64,000 nt of DNA from JANQGH01 sp039177555 (lineage in GTDB: Bacteria; Pseudomonadota; Alphaproteobacteria; DSM-16000; Inquilinaceae): contig JBCDFV010000002.1 of NCBI GenBank assembly GCA_039177555.1, positions 62,001-126,000 on the forward strand, written 5' to 3'. The notes below the pieces were generated by a model. The model was not told where the DNA came from. It saw only the letters and a list, made by a program, of their open reading frames with translations, and did no database searches. Positions 7,849 through 17,588 of the stretch are shown here, in pieces; the first letter of the stretch is position 1; the number at the start of each line of letters is the position of its first letter. Both the position numbers and the translations under genes were made by a program.

Positions 7849-8703
7849 ATGCATGTCCGAACCTTCCATATCGCCAACTATCTGCGCGACGGCGAGCGGT
7901 TTCATTTCGCGCGCAAGCATCTCGAGGCCAAGCCGCCCAGGGTGTTGCACACTCACGACTATCCGGAGTGTTTCTGGTTCGAACGCGGGCGGGTGATGCA
8001 TTGGGTGAACGACGAGAAAACCGCGATCGGGCCAGGCCGGCTGGTCTTCATGCGCGCGCAAGACGTTCACGGCTTTCAAGCGGTTGGGTCGGAGCCGTGC
8101 CGCATCGTCAACATCATGTTTCATCCCGATTCCGCCGACCATCTGGTCGCTCGCTACGGCAACGATCTGGCGGGCAAGTTCTTCTGGTCGACCGCGCGTC
8201 TGCCGGAGTCCTATCCCTTGCTGGAGGCTCAGCAGCAGACCCTGGACCGCCTGGCGCACGACCTGCAGACCGGCCCAAGGAGCCTGGCGCGGATCGAAAG
8301 CTTCCTGCTCGGTGTCATGACGCGGGTCGTTGACCAAACGGAGGATATCGCCTCGCACGCCCCGGCCTGGCTGGTCTCAGCCTGCCAGGCGACGCGCGAT
8401 CCTGAGGTGTTTCGGCTCGGCGCCGCAGGCTTCGTTCAAGTGGCCGGCCGAGCGCACGAGCATGTTTGCCGCACCGCCCGGCAATATCTCGGCGTCTCGC
8501 CCTCGGCCTATGTCAACCGGCTGCGCATGGATCATGCCGCGCGCCTGCTGTCCGGGTCCGACGACAGCATCACCAACATCGCGCTGGACTGCGGGCTGGA
8601 GAATCTCAGCCATTTCTACCGCATGTTCCGCGACCGCTTCGGCACCACGCCGCGCGCCTACCGTCTAAGTCATCAACGCGACGCGGTTCAGCCGGCTAGC
8701 TGA
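7849..8703 (+). CDS. AraC-family transcriptional regulator with N-terminal cupin domain
   Basis: This 284-residue protein has an AraC_binding cupin in its first half (HTHDYPECFWFERGRV, residues about 37-52) and a double helix-turn-helix in its C-terminal third. Key segments are YVNRLRMDHAARLL and the signature CGLENLSHFYRMFRDRFG before TPRAYR. It diverges from the PhyH gene across a 94-bp AT-rich spacer, so it probably controls that gene and the transporter cassette behind it in response to a small ligand. The ATG at 7849 lacks a good Shine-Dalgarno sequence. Its end overlaps the convergent VOC gene by 8 bp. Confidence 0.92.
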   Translation: MHVRTFHIANYLRDGERFHFARKHLEAKPPRVLHTHDYPECFWFERGRVMHWVNDEKTAIGPGRLVFMRAQDVHGFQAVGSEPCRIVNIMFHPDSADHLVARYGNDLAGKFFWSTARLPESYPLLEAQQQTLDRLAHDLQTGPRSLARIESFLLGVMTRVVDQTEDIASHAPAWLVSACQATRDPEVFRLGAAGFVQVAGRAHEHVCRTARQYLGVSPSAYVNRLRMDHAARLLSGSDDSITNIALDCGLENLSHFYRMFRDRFGTTPRAYRLSHQRDAVQPAS

Positions 8704-9088
8704 CGGGCCGGCCGAAGAAGCAGACATACCCGTCGGGATCGGCGACCTCGAAGCCACGCAAACCGTCATCGGTGTCGGCGAGTGGTTGGTGGAACGGAAC
8801 AGCACGATCTGCGAACTCTTTCGCGAGAGCGTCGGGGTCCGACGCGAAGATGAACGCATCCCAGCGCGCCCATTCGTGCCTTACATGGTTGGGGAGCGGA
8901 GCAACATCAGGGCCAATCGCCTTCAGCATGATCTGGGCGGAATCGCGTGCCACGATGGCGAAGAATGGGTCGTTGTCAGGCGTCCGGACCGTGCAGGCGA
9001 AGCCGAGCCGTTCGACGTAATGGTCAAGCGACCTCGCGACCTGCCCGACAATCAGTAACGGCGTGCAAGGCCCAATCGGCTTGGCCAT
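8696..9088 (-). CDS. VOC-superfamily protein (glyoxalase/dioxygenase-like)
   Basis: This 130-residue protein has a single vicinal-oxygen-chelate domain. It shows the beta-alpha-beta-beta-beta pattern: TPLLIVGQVARSLDHYVERLGFA at the start, and FEVADPDGYVCFFGRP at the end with the typical DPDGY block. Members bind a metal or an antibiotic and include glyoxalases, ring-cleavage dioxygenases and bleomycin-binding proteins; function cannot be narrowed here. The gene is convergent with the AraC gene (8-bp overlap) and 14 nt downstream of the LivK-like lipoprotein gene, so it is probably co-transcribed with the latter. Confidence 0.85.
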   Translation of the reverse strand: MAKPIGPCTPLLIVGQVARSLDHYVERLGFACTVRTPDNDPFFAIVARDSAQIMLKAIGPDVAPLPNHVRHEWARWDAFIFASDPDALAKEFADRAVPFHQPLADTDDGLRGFEVADPDGYVCFFGRPVS

Positions 9089-9102
9089 GCCCAGTCTCCG
9101 CG

Positions 9103-10236
9103 TTAGTTGATCGGCCGGTAGTCACCGTCTTGCCAGCGGTACCAGACGTAACCTGGCTGCTCGATATCGCCATTGTCGTCGAACGTCAGACGGCCGACCA
9201 CCGTGTCGAACGCGCCGCGTCGCAACTCGGCGATCAAGGCATCCGTATTGGTCGTGCCGGCCCGCTCAGCCGCTTCTGCCCAGACCTCGACGGCGGCGTA
9301 GGCATAAAGCTCAAAGCCTGGCGCGCCGGGCGCATTGGCCTCAAGCCGGCGCAGCACATCGGCGCCGCCCGGCAGATCTGCGGGTCCCGGAAAGAACGTC
9401 ATTAAGGTACCGTCTCCCGCCGGGCCGGCGATTGTTCCGAACGTCGTGGACGCGACGGCGTCGCCGGAAATCAACTGAACATCCATTCCTTGCCGATCCA
9501 ACGCGCTGGCAATGCGACCGACATCGCCGTCGTAGCCGCCGACATAGAGGACGTCGACGTTCCGCTGGTCCAGTTCGGCTATCAACGGCCCGATATCGGT
9601 GAAGCCCTGCTGGAAACTGTCGAACAACGCTACTGGAATACCCCGCTGGGCCAGCGTGGCCATAGTGGCTTGCGAGAGGTATTGGCCGTACGAACTGCCG
9701 TCATGCACCACGGCGATTGTTGCCGTCGGATAGGTATCGGCAATCAAGGTACCTGCAATCTCGCCTTGGTCGTCGTCGCGGCCGACGACCCGGAACACAT
9801 TATCGCCGCCGGTGACGGTCAGGCCGGGGTTCGTCGAGCCGGGCGATATCTGCAGGATGTCGGCGTCAGTGTAGACTTCCGAGGCGGGTAGCGAGGCGTC
9901 GGAGCAGAAATGGCCGGCCATGAAGACAATACCGTCCGCCACCATCTCGTTCGCCACCGAAACTGCCTGCCTGGGGTCGCAAGCATCATCGCCGATCAAC
10001 AGCTCGATCGGCCTGCCCAGGACACCACCGGCGGCATTTAGATCGTCGACCGCCAGCCCCGACCCCGCGACCAACTGCTGCCCAAAGGCAGAAAACTCGC
10101 CAAACATTGGTCCGGCCGTTCCGATCCGGATCGGTCCGTCGCCGACACTGGTGTCATCGCCGGCAGGTGTCGTGCTTTGACAGGCAGCGAGCAAGGCGAC
10201 GAGTCCGATCAGAGACGCCGCGCGTGTGATCCTCAT
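9103..10236 (-). CDS. Lipoprotein substrate-binding protein, LivK type (Peripla_BP_6)
   Basis: This 377-residue protein has a lipoprotein signal (MRITRAASLIGLVALLAAC, lipidated Cys19) and a branched-chain amino-acid-type binding domain. Family blocks are GTAGPMFGEFSAFGQQLV, the DDACDPRQAV segment near residue 80, and GHFCSDASLPASEVY. It would bind an amino acid or related acid on the membrane's outer face. No LivHMFG permease or ATPase genes are nearby, so it is an orphan here. The lipid anchor is unusual for gram-negative LivK proteins, which are usually soluble. It sits upstream of the VOC gene and diverges from the second transporter operon. Confidence 0.9.
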   Translation of the reverse strand: MRITRAASLIGLVALLAACQSTTPAGDDTSVGDGPIRIGTAGPMFGEFSAFGQQLVAGSGLAVDDLNAAGGVLGRPIELLIGDDACDPRQAVSVANEMVADGIVFMAGHFCSDASLPASEVYTDADILQISPGSTNPGLTVTGGDNVFRVVGRDDDQGEIAGTLIADTYPTATIAVVHDGSSYGQYLSQATMATLAQRGIPVALFDSFQQGFTDIGPLIAELDQRNVDVLYVGGYDGDVGRIASALDRQGMDVQLISGDAVASTTFGTIAGPAGDGTLMTFFPGPADLPGGADVLRRLEANAPGAPGFELYAYAAVEVWAEAAERAGTTNTDALIAELRRGAFDTVVGRLTFDDNGDIEQPGYVWYRWQDGDYRPIN

Positions 10237-10363
10237 GCTGATCGATCTTCCCTTTCTGATATGGCCTAGGCCCAGCCTAGAGGGGGTGCGGATCGATTTC
10301 CAGAACGATACCTGACGCGTCGGCTGCGGAACAAAACGGCGGTGATGGCTTTGCCAAACCGTC

Positions 10364-10420
10364 TTGACAGACCGCGTTCGCCTACGCTTCTATTACATTC
10401 TTGTGGAGTAACTTCCACAA
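10364..10420 (+). promoter_or_regulatory. Candidate promoter and 20-bp palindromic operator of the second ABC operon
   Basis: The 273-bp divergent spacer between the LivK-like gene and the family-5 binding-protein gene contains TTGACA at 10364-10369, a perfect sigma-70 -35 hexamer on the plus strand; a matching -10 is poor (TTCTAT at 10388). Just downstream is a perfect inverted repeat, TTGTGGA at 10401-10407 and TCCACAA at 10414-10420, with a 6-nt centre. A repressor bound there would block the promoter. The IclR-type regulator encoded at 17589 is the obvious candidate, but this is inference. Confidence 0.5.
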
Positions 10421-10509
10421 CAACGGTGTTTTGGCGAAAGTGACAGCCGTGGGAAAGATCACGGAACAATAGCGCGTTCGCGACCCCAACAAGAGATGAG
10501 GAGAGGCCA

Positions 10510-12045
10510 ATGCTACGTCCGAAAACAGTGCTTGTCGCCACCTGCGCCCTGGGCGCCCTGCTGCCGGGCGCGGCGACGCTGGCCCAAACCCAAGGCGGCG
10601 TGGTCGATGTCGCGATCATCGGTGAGCCGCCGACCTTGGACCCGATGATGTCGACCGCCGACGTGGTCAGCATCGTCACCCAGCATTTCTTCGAGACGCT
10701 GTACACGTTCGATGAGAATTGGCGCGTGGTGCCTTTGTTGGCGGCCGACATGCCGACGATCAGCGAAGACGGCCTGACCTACACGATCGCCCTGCGCGAC
10801 GGCATCACCTTCCATGACGGCTCCACGATGGACGCCAACGACGTGGTCGCCTCGCTGAACCGCTGGCAGGAAGTTGCGACCCGCGGTCGGGGCGTGGCCG
10901 ATCAGATTGCGTCCGTGGGGGCTCCGGACGACAGCACCGTGGTGATCACACTCACGGAATCCTACGCGCCGCTGCTGTCGCTGCTGGCCTTCTCGAACTC
11001 CGCCGCCGCGATCATGCCGGAAGAGGTGCTGGGCGGCGAAGAGGTGTCCGACATTGTCGGCACCGGCCCGTACCGGCTGGAGGAGCATCGGCCGGACCAA
11101 TACATCCAGGTCGTGCGCTTCGACGACTATGTTTCGCGCGACGAGCCCTCAAGCGCCGCGTCGGGCCGGCGGGAGCAGTATTTGGACGAGATCCGCTTCG
11201 TTCCGGTGCCGGACTCCAGCACCCGGGTCGAGGGCATCGTGGCCGGCCAGTATCACTATGCCGACGGGCTGCCGACCGAGTCCTATGACCGGTTGGGCGA
11301 CAGCGAGGGTGTGGAGCCGATCCTGCTGGCGCCGTTCGGCTGGCCGATCTTCGCCTTCAACCTGAAGGACGGGCTGAACGCCGATCAGACGGTCCGCCAG
11401 GCCGTTCAGGCCGCGCTGGCGCCGGAGGACATGCTGCTGGCCGCGTTCGGCGACGAGAACTTTTTCGTCGTCGATGCCGCCCTGTTCCCGGACTCGTACG
11501 TCTGGCACAACGAAGAGGGGGCGGACCTCTATAACCAGGCTGATGCCGAGCGCGCTGGCGCCTTGCTGCAAGAGGCCGGCTATGACGGCACGCCGCTCAG
11601 AATCCTGACCTCGCACCAGTATGAGTTCCACTTCCGCATGGCCGAGGTGGCGAAGATCTATCTGGAGGCCGCTGGCTTCAACGTCGATCTGGACGTGGTC
11701 GACTGGGCGACCCTGACCGAGCGCCGGAACAATCCGGAGCTGTGGGACATCTACATCACCCATTCGCCCTTCCTGCCGGAGCCGGCGCTGACCAGTCTCT
11801 ACTCGCCGACCTCGCGCATCGGCTGGATCGACGAGGAAAAGGACGCGGTCCTGAACGAATTCGTGTCGGAGACCGATCCGGACCGGCGGGTCGAGCTGTT
11901 CGCCGACCTCCAGCGCCTGGTCTATGAGCAGGTGCCGTTCTACAAGGTCGGCGGTTTCAACGCCCTGATGGCCCAGTCATCGGACCTGCACGGCATCACG
12001 CCGACGCCGTGGCCGTATTTCTGGAACGCCTATCTGGATCAGTGA
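10510..12045 (+). CDS. ABC transporter substrate-binding protein, family 5 (second system)
   Basis: This 511-residue periplasmic protein has a Sec signal peptide (MLRPKTVLVATCALGALLPG, cleavage near AATLAQ) and typical family-5 blocks: GEPPTLDPMMSTADVV, LRDGITFHDGSTMDANDVVASL and GTGPYRLEEH. GAGGAGAGG lies a few bases before the ATG. It feeds the DppB/C-type permeases downstream. The surrounding genes are an amidohydrolase, a RidA protein and a PLP enzyme, so the ligand is more likely an N-acylated or amino-acid-like compound than a peptide nutrient; that is inference from context. Confidence 0.93.
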   Translation: MLRPKTVLVATCALGALLPGAATLAQTQGGVVDVAIIGEPPTLDPMMSTADVVSIVTQHFFETLYTFDENWRVVPLLAADMPTISEDGLTYTIALRDGITFHDGSTMDANDVVASLNRWQEVATRGRGVADQIASVGAPDDSTVVITLTESYAPLLSLLAFSNSAAAIMPEEVLGGEEVSDIVGTGPYRLEEHRPDQYIQVVRFDDYVSRDEPSSAASGRREQYLDEIRFVPVPDSSTRVEGIVAGQYHYADGLPTESYDRLGDSEGVEPILLAPFGWPIFAFNLKDGLNADQTVRQAVQAALAPEDMLLAAFGDENFFVVDAALFPDSYVWHNEEGADLYNQADAERAGALLQEAGYDGTPLRILTSHQYEFHFRMAEVAKIYLEAAGFNVDLDVVDWATLTERRNNPELWDIYITHSPFLPEPALTSLYSPTSRIGWIDEEKDAVLNEFVSETDPDRRVELFADLQRLVYEQVPFYKVGGFNALMAQSSDLHGITPTPWPYFWNAYLDQ

Positions 12046-12089
12046 CCGGACGGCGGCTGCCCTGCTTGTCGCGGGGCAGTCGCCTCCGG
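12046..12089 (+). promoter_or_regulatory. Long imperfect stem-loop after the binding-protein stop codon
   Basis: The segments 12046-12062 and 12074-12089 pair over about 15 bp with one bulge and one G-T pair, starting immediately after the TGA at 12043-12045. There is no T-run behind it. It lies between the binding-protein and permease genes, where such structures commonly protect the upstream mRNA from 3' decay. The remaining spacer to 12167 shows nothing else. Confidence 0.6.
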
Positions 12090-12167
12090 TTCGCAGCGTT
12101 AAGCGGCGCGCGGCCTTGACCGCGTGCGCTAGGCTATGATGCTGCGCCGGGCATAGGGCAGGAACAC

Positions 12168-13109
12168 GTGCTTCGCTACATCCTCAACCGCGTTCTCGGG
12201 ATGATCATCGTGCTGGCCATCGTGGTGACGGTGGTCTTCGTGATCGTCCGCCTGGCGCCCGGCGACCCGGCGGCCTTGATGCTGGGACCCGATGCCGTGC
12301 CGGAGGATGTGGCGGCGCTGCGCGCCCGGCTGGGCCTGGATCAGCCGATCATCGCCCAGTTCCTGCGCTTTTTCGGCCAGATCGCCTCCGGCGATTTCGG
12401 CGAGTCGATCTTTTTCGATCTGCCGGTGCTGGAGGTGATTGGCCAGCGGGCTGAGCCGACGATCTTCCTGACCCTGTTCTCGATCCTGATCGCGACATCG
12501 ATCGCCGTGCCGATCGGCATCGTCTCGGCCTATTACCGCGGCGGCCTGTTCGACCAGGGCTCCATCTCCGGCGCCATGCTGGCGGCCTCGATCCCGTCCT
12601 TCTGGATGGGGCTGATCCTGCAGCAATACCTGGCGACCGATGCCGGCTGGTTCCCGGTCTCCGGCTATGGCGGGCCGGACGCGAGTTTCGCCGATCGCAT
12701 GGGCCATCTGGTGCTGCCCTCGATCGTGTTGGGCGTGGTCAATTCCGCCCTGATCATCCGCTTCACCCGCGCGTCGATGTTGGATGTGCTGTCCGACGAC
12801 TATGTCCGTACGGCACGGTCGAAGGGCATGTCGGAACGGCGCGTGGTGCTGCGCCACGCGTTCAAGAATGCCCTGATTCCTGTGGTCACTGTGATCGGCC
12901 TGACGTTCGCGCTGTTGATCTCCGGCGCCGTGGTGACGGAGCGGGTGTTCAATCTGCCCGGCGTCGGCTCGCTGGTGGTCGGCGCCGTGCTCCGGCGCGA
13001 CTATCCTGTCATCCAGGGCACCTTGCTCGTCGTCGCCGGGCTCTATGTCGTCATCAACTTTCTGATCGACATGGTCTATCTCGCCATCGACCCGCGGGTG
13101 AGGTACTGA
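12168..13109 (+). CDS. ABC transporter permease, DppB/OppB type
   Basis: This 313-residue membrane protein starts MLRYILNRVLGMIIVLAIVV, the classic DppB N-terminal helix after a short basic segment. It has the motif RLAPGDPAALMLGPDAVPEDV and a C-terminal BPD_transp_1 domain with EAA-loop sequence SDDYVRTARSKGMSERRVVL. The start is GTG with AGGA close upstream. It is separated by only 3 nt from the DppC-type gene. It forms the channel with that subunit. Confidence 0.94.
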   Translation: MLRYILNRVLGMIIVLAIVVTVVFVIVRLAPGDPAALMLGPDAVPEDVAALRARLGLDQPIIAQFLRFFGQIASGDFGESIFFDLPVLEVIGQRAEPTIFLTLFSILIATSIAVPIGIVSAYYRGGLFDQGSISGAMLAASIPSFWMGLILQQYLATDAGWFPVSGYGGPDASFADRMGHLVLPSIVLGVVNSALIIRFTRASMLDVLSDDYVRTARSKGMSERRVVLRHAFKNALIPVVTVIGLTFALLISGAVVTERVFNLPGVGSLVVGAVLRRDYPVIQGTLLVVAGLYVVINFLIDMVYLAIDPRVRY

Positions 13110-13112
13110 GCC

Positions 13113-13973
13113 ATGGCCGCCAGCGTCTCCGCCGCCATGCAGGTCAGCCTGTGGCAGGTGCTGATCCAGCGGCGTTCGGTGCTGATCGGCCTCATCATCC
13201 TGGCCATCATCGGCCTTGCCGCCATCTTCGCCCCGTTGATCGCGCCCTATGAGCCGAACGCCATGTCGATCCGCGACCGGCTGACGCCGCCGGGCGGGCA
13301 ATTCCTGCTTGGTTCCGACGAGTTCGGCCGCGACGTCTTCTCACGGGCCATCTATGCCGGCCGTGTATCGCTGTCGGTTGGGCTTGGTACGGCGGTGCTG
13401 GCCTCGCTGTTCGGGGTGGTGCTGGGTCTGCTTGGAGGCTTCTTCCGGCGCTTAGACGGCCCGATCTCGCGCCTGATCGATGCGATGATGGCGTTTCCGG
13501 ACATCCTGCTCGCCATCGCGCTGGTCGCGGCGCTGGGCGGCTCGCTGTTCAACGTCATCCTGGCCCTGTCGATCGTCTACGCGCCGCGCATCGCGCGGGT
13601 GGTGCGCGCCTCCACCCTGGTCATCCGCGAACTGCCCTATGTCGAGGCGGCCAAGGCGCTGGGCGTCTCCACGCCGAACATTCTGGTCCACCACATTCTG
13701 CGCAACATCGTCTCGCAACTGATCGTGCAGGCGACCTTCATCTTCGCCTACGCCATGCTGGCGGAGGCGGGCCTGTCCTTCCTCGGCGTGGGTGTCGATC
13801 CGTCGACGCCGACTTGGGGCACGATGATCAATGCCGGCCGCGCCTTCGTCGGCACCGCCGATTGGCTGATCCTGGTGCCGGGCGCTGCCATCGTGCTGTG
13901 CGTCCTGTCCTTACAGATTGCCGGCGACGGTCTGCGCGATGCGCTGGACCCGCGACTGGCGAAGGAGGTGTGA
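13113..13973 (+). CDS. ABC transporter permease, DppC/OppC type
   Basis: This 286-residue membrane protein has a first helix at about residues 22-45 (SVLIGLIILAIIGLAAIF) and then the DppC-specific block LLGSDEFGRDVFSR. Its BPD_transp_1 core includes VEAAKALGVSTPNILVHHIL as ATPase contact. It pairs with the DppB-type subunit encoded just before. Its TGA overlaps the ATG of the amidohydrolase gene by one base (TGATG), so the enzyme is translated with the transporter. Confidence 0.94.
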   Translation: MAASVSAAMQVSLWQVLIQRRSVLIGLIILAIIGLAAIFAPLIAPYEPNAMSIRDRLTPPGGQFLLGSDEFGRDVFSRAIYAGRVSLSVGLGTAVLASLFGVVLGLLGGFFRRLDGPISRLIDAMMAFPDILLAIALVAALGGSLFNVILALSIVYAPRIARVVRASTLVIRELPYVEAAKALGVSTPNILVHHILRNIVSQLIVQATFIFAYAMLAEAGLSFLGVGVDPSTPTWGTMINAGRAFVGTADWLILVPGAAIVLCVLSLQIAGDGLRDALDPRLAKEV

Positions 13974-15084
13974 TGCCCGGCCTAACCTTGAAGAATGTGC
14001 GGCCGGTCGCCCTCGGCGTGGCCGACGCGCCGCGCGACATCTTCATCGGCGCTGATGGGGCGCTGGCCGATGCCCCAGTGCCCGGCGCGCACGAGGTCGA
14101 TGGCAAGGGCGCCTGGATCTCGCCGGGCTGGGCCGACCTGCACGTCCATATCTGGCATGGCGGCACGGATATCTCGGTGCGGGCGGAGGACGCGGGCCTG
14201 CCAACAGGGGTGACCGCCCTGGCCGACGCTGGCTCGGCGGGCGAGGCCAGCTTTCACGGTCTGCGCCAATACGTCATCGATCAACGGCCCGAGACGATCA
14301 AGGCGTTCGTCAATATCGGTTCCATCGGCCTTGTGGCCTGCAACCGGGTACCGGAACTGATCGACACGCGCTTCATCGATATCGACCGCACGCTGGCGGT
14401 GATCGAGGCCAACCGCGACGTGATCTGCGGCATCAAGGTGCGGGCCAGCGGCGTCATCGTCGGCACCTGGGGCATCACGCCTGCCAAGATCGCCAAACGC
14501 GTGGCCGAGATCGCCGGCTTGCCCATCATGGTCCATGTCGGCGAGCCGCCGCCGATGATCGACGAGGTGTTCGACATCCTGACGCCGGGCGACGTTGTCA
14601 CCCATTGCTTCAACGGCAAACAAGGTGGCTCGATCGCCGATACCCCGGCGCTGTTTCAGCATGCCAAGCGTCTGGCCGACGCCGGCATCTTAATGGATAT
14701 CGGCCATGGTGCCGCGTCCTACAGTTTCGAGGTCGGCAAACGCGCCATCGACGCAGGCCTGAAGCCGTTCTCGATCTCGACCGACCTGCACGCCCGCAAC
14801 ATCGACGGCCCGGTCTACGATATGGGCACGACCGTGTCGAAGCTGCACGCGGCCGGCCTTGGCCTGGATGATTGCGTCACCGCGATCACGACGAACCCGC
14901 GCCAGTTCCTGGGTCTCGACAGCCCCGTCGGGTTGTCGCCCGGCGCGCGCGCGGATTTCACCGTGTTCGATGTCGTCGACAGCGACGATGTCGTGACCGA
15001 TGCCCATGGCGTCGAAATGGCCCTGTCCCGCCGCTTCGTGCCGCGATGCGCCGTGATCGGCACGGATTTCTGCGAGGTCGGGCG

Positions 15085-15088
<4 letters not shown>
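13973..15088 (+). CDS. Amidohydrolase/deacetylase of the COG3964 family
   Basis: This 371-residue metal-dependent hydrolase belongs to the amidohydrolase superfamily. Visible ligands are HxH at His57/His59 (ADLHVHIW), a probable carboxylated Lys155 (CGIKVRASG), His188 (MVHVGEPP), His211 (VTHCFNG) and catalytic Asp271 (STDLHARN). COG3964 members such as Atu3266 and EF0837 were long mislabelled dihydroorotases and show deacetylase or esterase activity on N- or O-acetyl compounds; their natural substrates are poorly known. I chose the ATG at 13973, which overlaps the permease stop by one base. Its position inside the transporter operon implies it acts on the imported compound. Confidence 0.9.
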
Positions 15089-16105
<1,017 letters not shown>

Positions 16106-16116
<11 letters not shown>

Positions 16117-17083
16117 TACTGCCGCCGATACGCTGATGCGGATCGAGGGTCTGTCGAAGACCTTTCGAACCGCGCGCGGCGAGGTGCATGCGGTGCGCGA
16201 TGTCAGCTTCGACATTCCGCGCGGTTCGGTCGTTGGCCTGGTCGGCGAATCCGGCTCCGGCAAGACGACACTGGGGCGTTGTCTCCTGCGCCTGATCGAG
16301 CCGACCGGCGGTGCGATCGATTTCGACGGCATCGATGTCACGTCGCTGGGCCCCAAGGCGCGGAAGGATTTGCGCACGCGTGTGCAGATCATCTTTCAGG
16401 ACCCGGTCTCAAGCCTGAACCCACGCATGAAGGTACGCGATATCGTCGGCGAGGCCCTGAAGGCGCACGGCATCGGCCGGTCGCGGCGAGAGCGGCGCGA
16501 CATAACGGTCGGCTTGCTCGAAGAGGTCGGCTTGGCGGCCGAGCATGTCGAGCGCTATCCGCACGAATTCTCCGGTGGCCAGCGCCAGCGCATCGGCATC
16601 GCCCGGGCCTTGGCGGTGGAGCCTGACTTCATCGTTGCGGACGAATGCGTGTCGGCCCTGGACGTCTCGGTTCAGGCCCAGATCCTGAACCTGTTGGACG
16701 ATCTTCGGAAGAAGCGTTCCTTCACCATGCTGTTCATCGCCCACGATCTGTCGGTGGTCGAATACATCTGCGACCGGGTCGTGGTGCTTTATCTCGGACG
16801 GGTGATGGAGGCGGGCGTTGCCGCCGATCTCTATGCCGATCCCTGCCACCCCTATTCTCGGGCGCTGTTGTCGGCCGCCCCGGTCGCCGACCCGGACCAT
16901 GCCCGCGAGCGCGAAGTGTTGCGCGGCGACATTCCAAGCCCAATGGCACCGCCATCCGGCTGCGTCTTTCGCACCCGCTGCCGCTATGCCGAACCGCGCT
17001 GTGCGGAAAGCGTGCCCGCGCCGCAGATCGCCGGCGCCCATCACCAGCAATCCGTTGCCTGTCACAGGTTGGGAGAAGTCTAA
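16106..17083 (+). CDS. ABC transporter ATPase, DppF/OppF type
   Basis: This 325-residue ATPase has Walker A GESGSGKTT, Q-loop IIFQDPVSSLNPRM, signature FSGGQRQRI and a Walker B reading FIVADECVSALD, where the usual Pro after Glu is Cys, as in some OppF proteins. The C-terminus has the oligopeptide-transporter motif GCVFRTRCRYAEPRC. It overlaps the preceding ATPase gene by 11 nt, and its TAA overlaps the ATG of the RidA gene by one base. With the preceding gene it completes a five-subunit transporter (SBP, B, C, D, F). Confidence 0.94.
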
Positions 17084-17577
17084 TGGCCGACGCTGACATC
17101 GATTTGGCGCATGAGAGCCCGGAACAACGGCTCGGCCGATTGGGCATCGCCCTGCCGCCCCGACCCCACGCGCCGATCGGCAACTTCGCCAATGTGCGGA
17201 CCTCGCGCGGCATGCTCTACATCTCGGGCCAAGGGCCGGTTACGCCCGATGGCACCTATTTGACGGGCAAGGTAGGGGCCGACGTGTCGACTGACGACGC
17301 GCACGATCACGCCCGCCTGGTCGGGCTGAACCTGCTATCCGTCGCGCGCGAGGCTGCCGGCTCGCTGGACCGGATTGCCGGCGTGGTGAAGCTGTTGGGC
17401 ATGGTCAATGCCGTGCCCGACTATCGCGACCATCCGCGTGTCATCAATGGCTGTTCGGATCTGTTGATCGAGGTCTTCGGCCCCGACGGCGTGCATGCCA
17501 GGTCGGCCATCGGCGTGGGCTCGTTGCCCAATCAGATCACGGTGGAGATCGAGGCGATCTTCGAGTTGGCCGGGTGA
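17083..17577 (+). CDS. RidA/YjgF-family protein
   Basis: This 164-residue protein belongs to the longer RidA subfamily that begins with an extension (ESPEQRLGRLGIALPP) before the YjgF core. Core blocks are GMLYISGQGPVTPDG, TGKVGADVSTDDAHDHA, VVKLLGMVNAVPDYRDHPRVIN and SAIGVGSLPNQITVEIEAIF. Classic RidA deaminates reactive enamine/imine intermediates made by PLP enzymes, through a conserved Arg; here ARSAIGVGSLP replaces the usual ARxxxxVxxLP with Ser after Arg. Its place next to a PLP enzyme gene at 18462 fits clearance or processing of an imine product. The start overlaps the ATPase stop (TAATG). Confidence 0.9.
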   Translation: MADADIDLAHESPEQRLGRLGIALPPRPHAPIGNFANVRTSRGMLYISGQGPVTPDGTYLTGKVGADVSTDDAHDHARLVGLNLLSVAREAAGSLDRIAGVVKLLGMVNAVPDYRDHPRVINGCSDLLIEVFGPDGVHARSAIGVGSLPNQITVEIEAIFELAG

Positions 17578-17588
17578 CGGCGCCTTTG

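Noticed and set aside
12129..13301. 390-codon frame antisense to the two permease genes of the second transporter
   Set aside because: Composition (His, Asp, Gln, Arg repeats) is that of a GC-driven shadow, while the plus strand has two well-formed permeases with correct starts and spacing.
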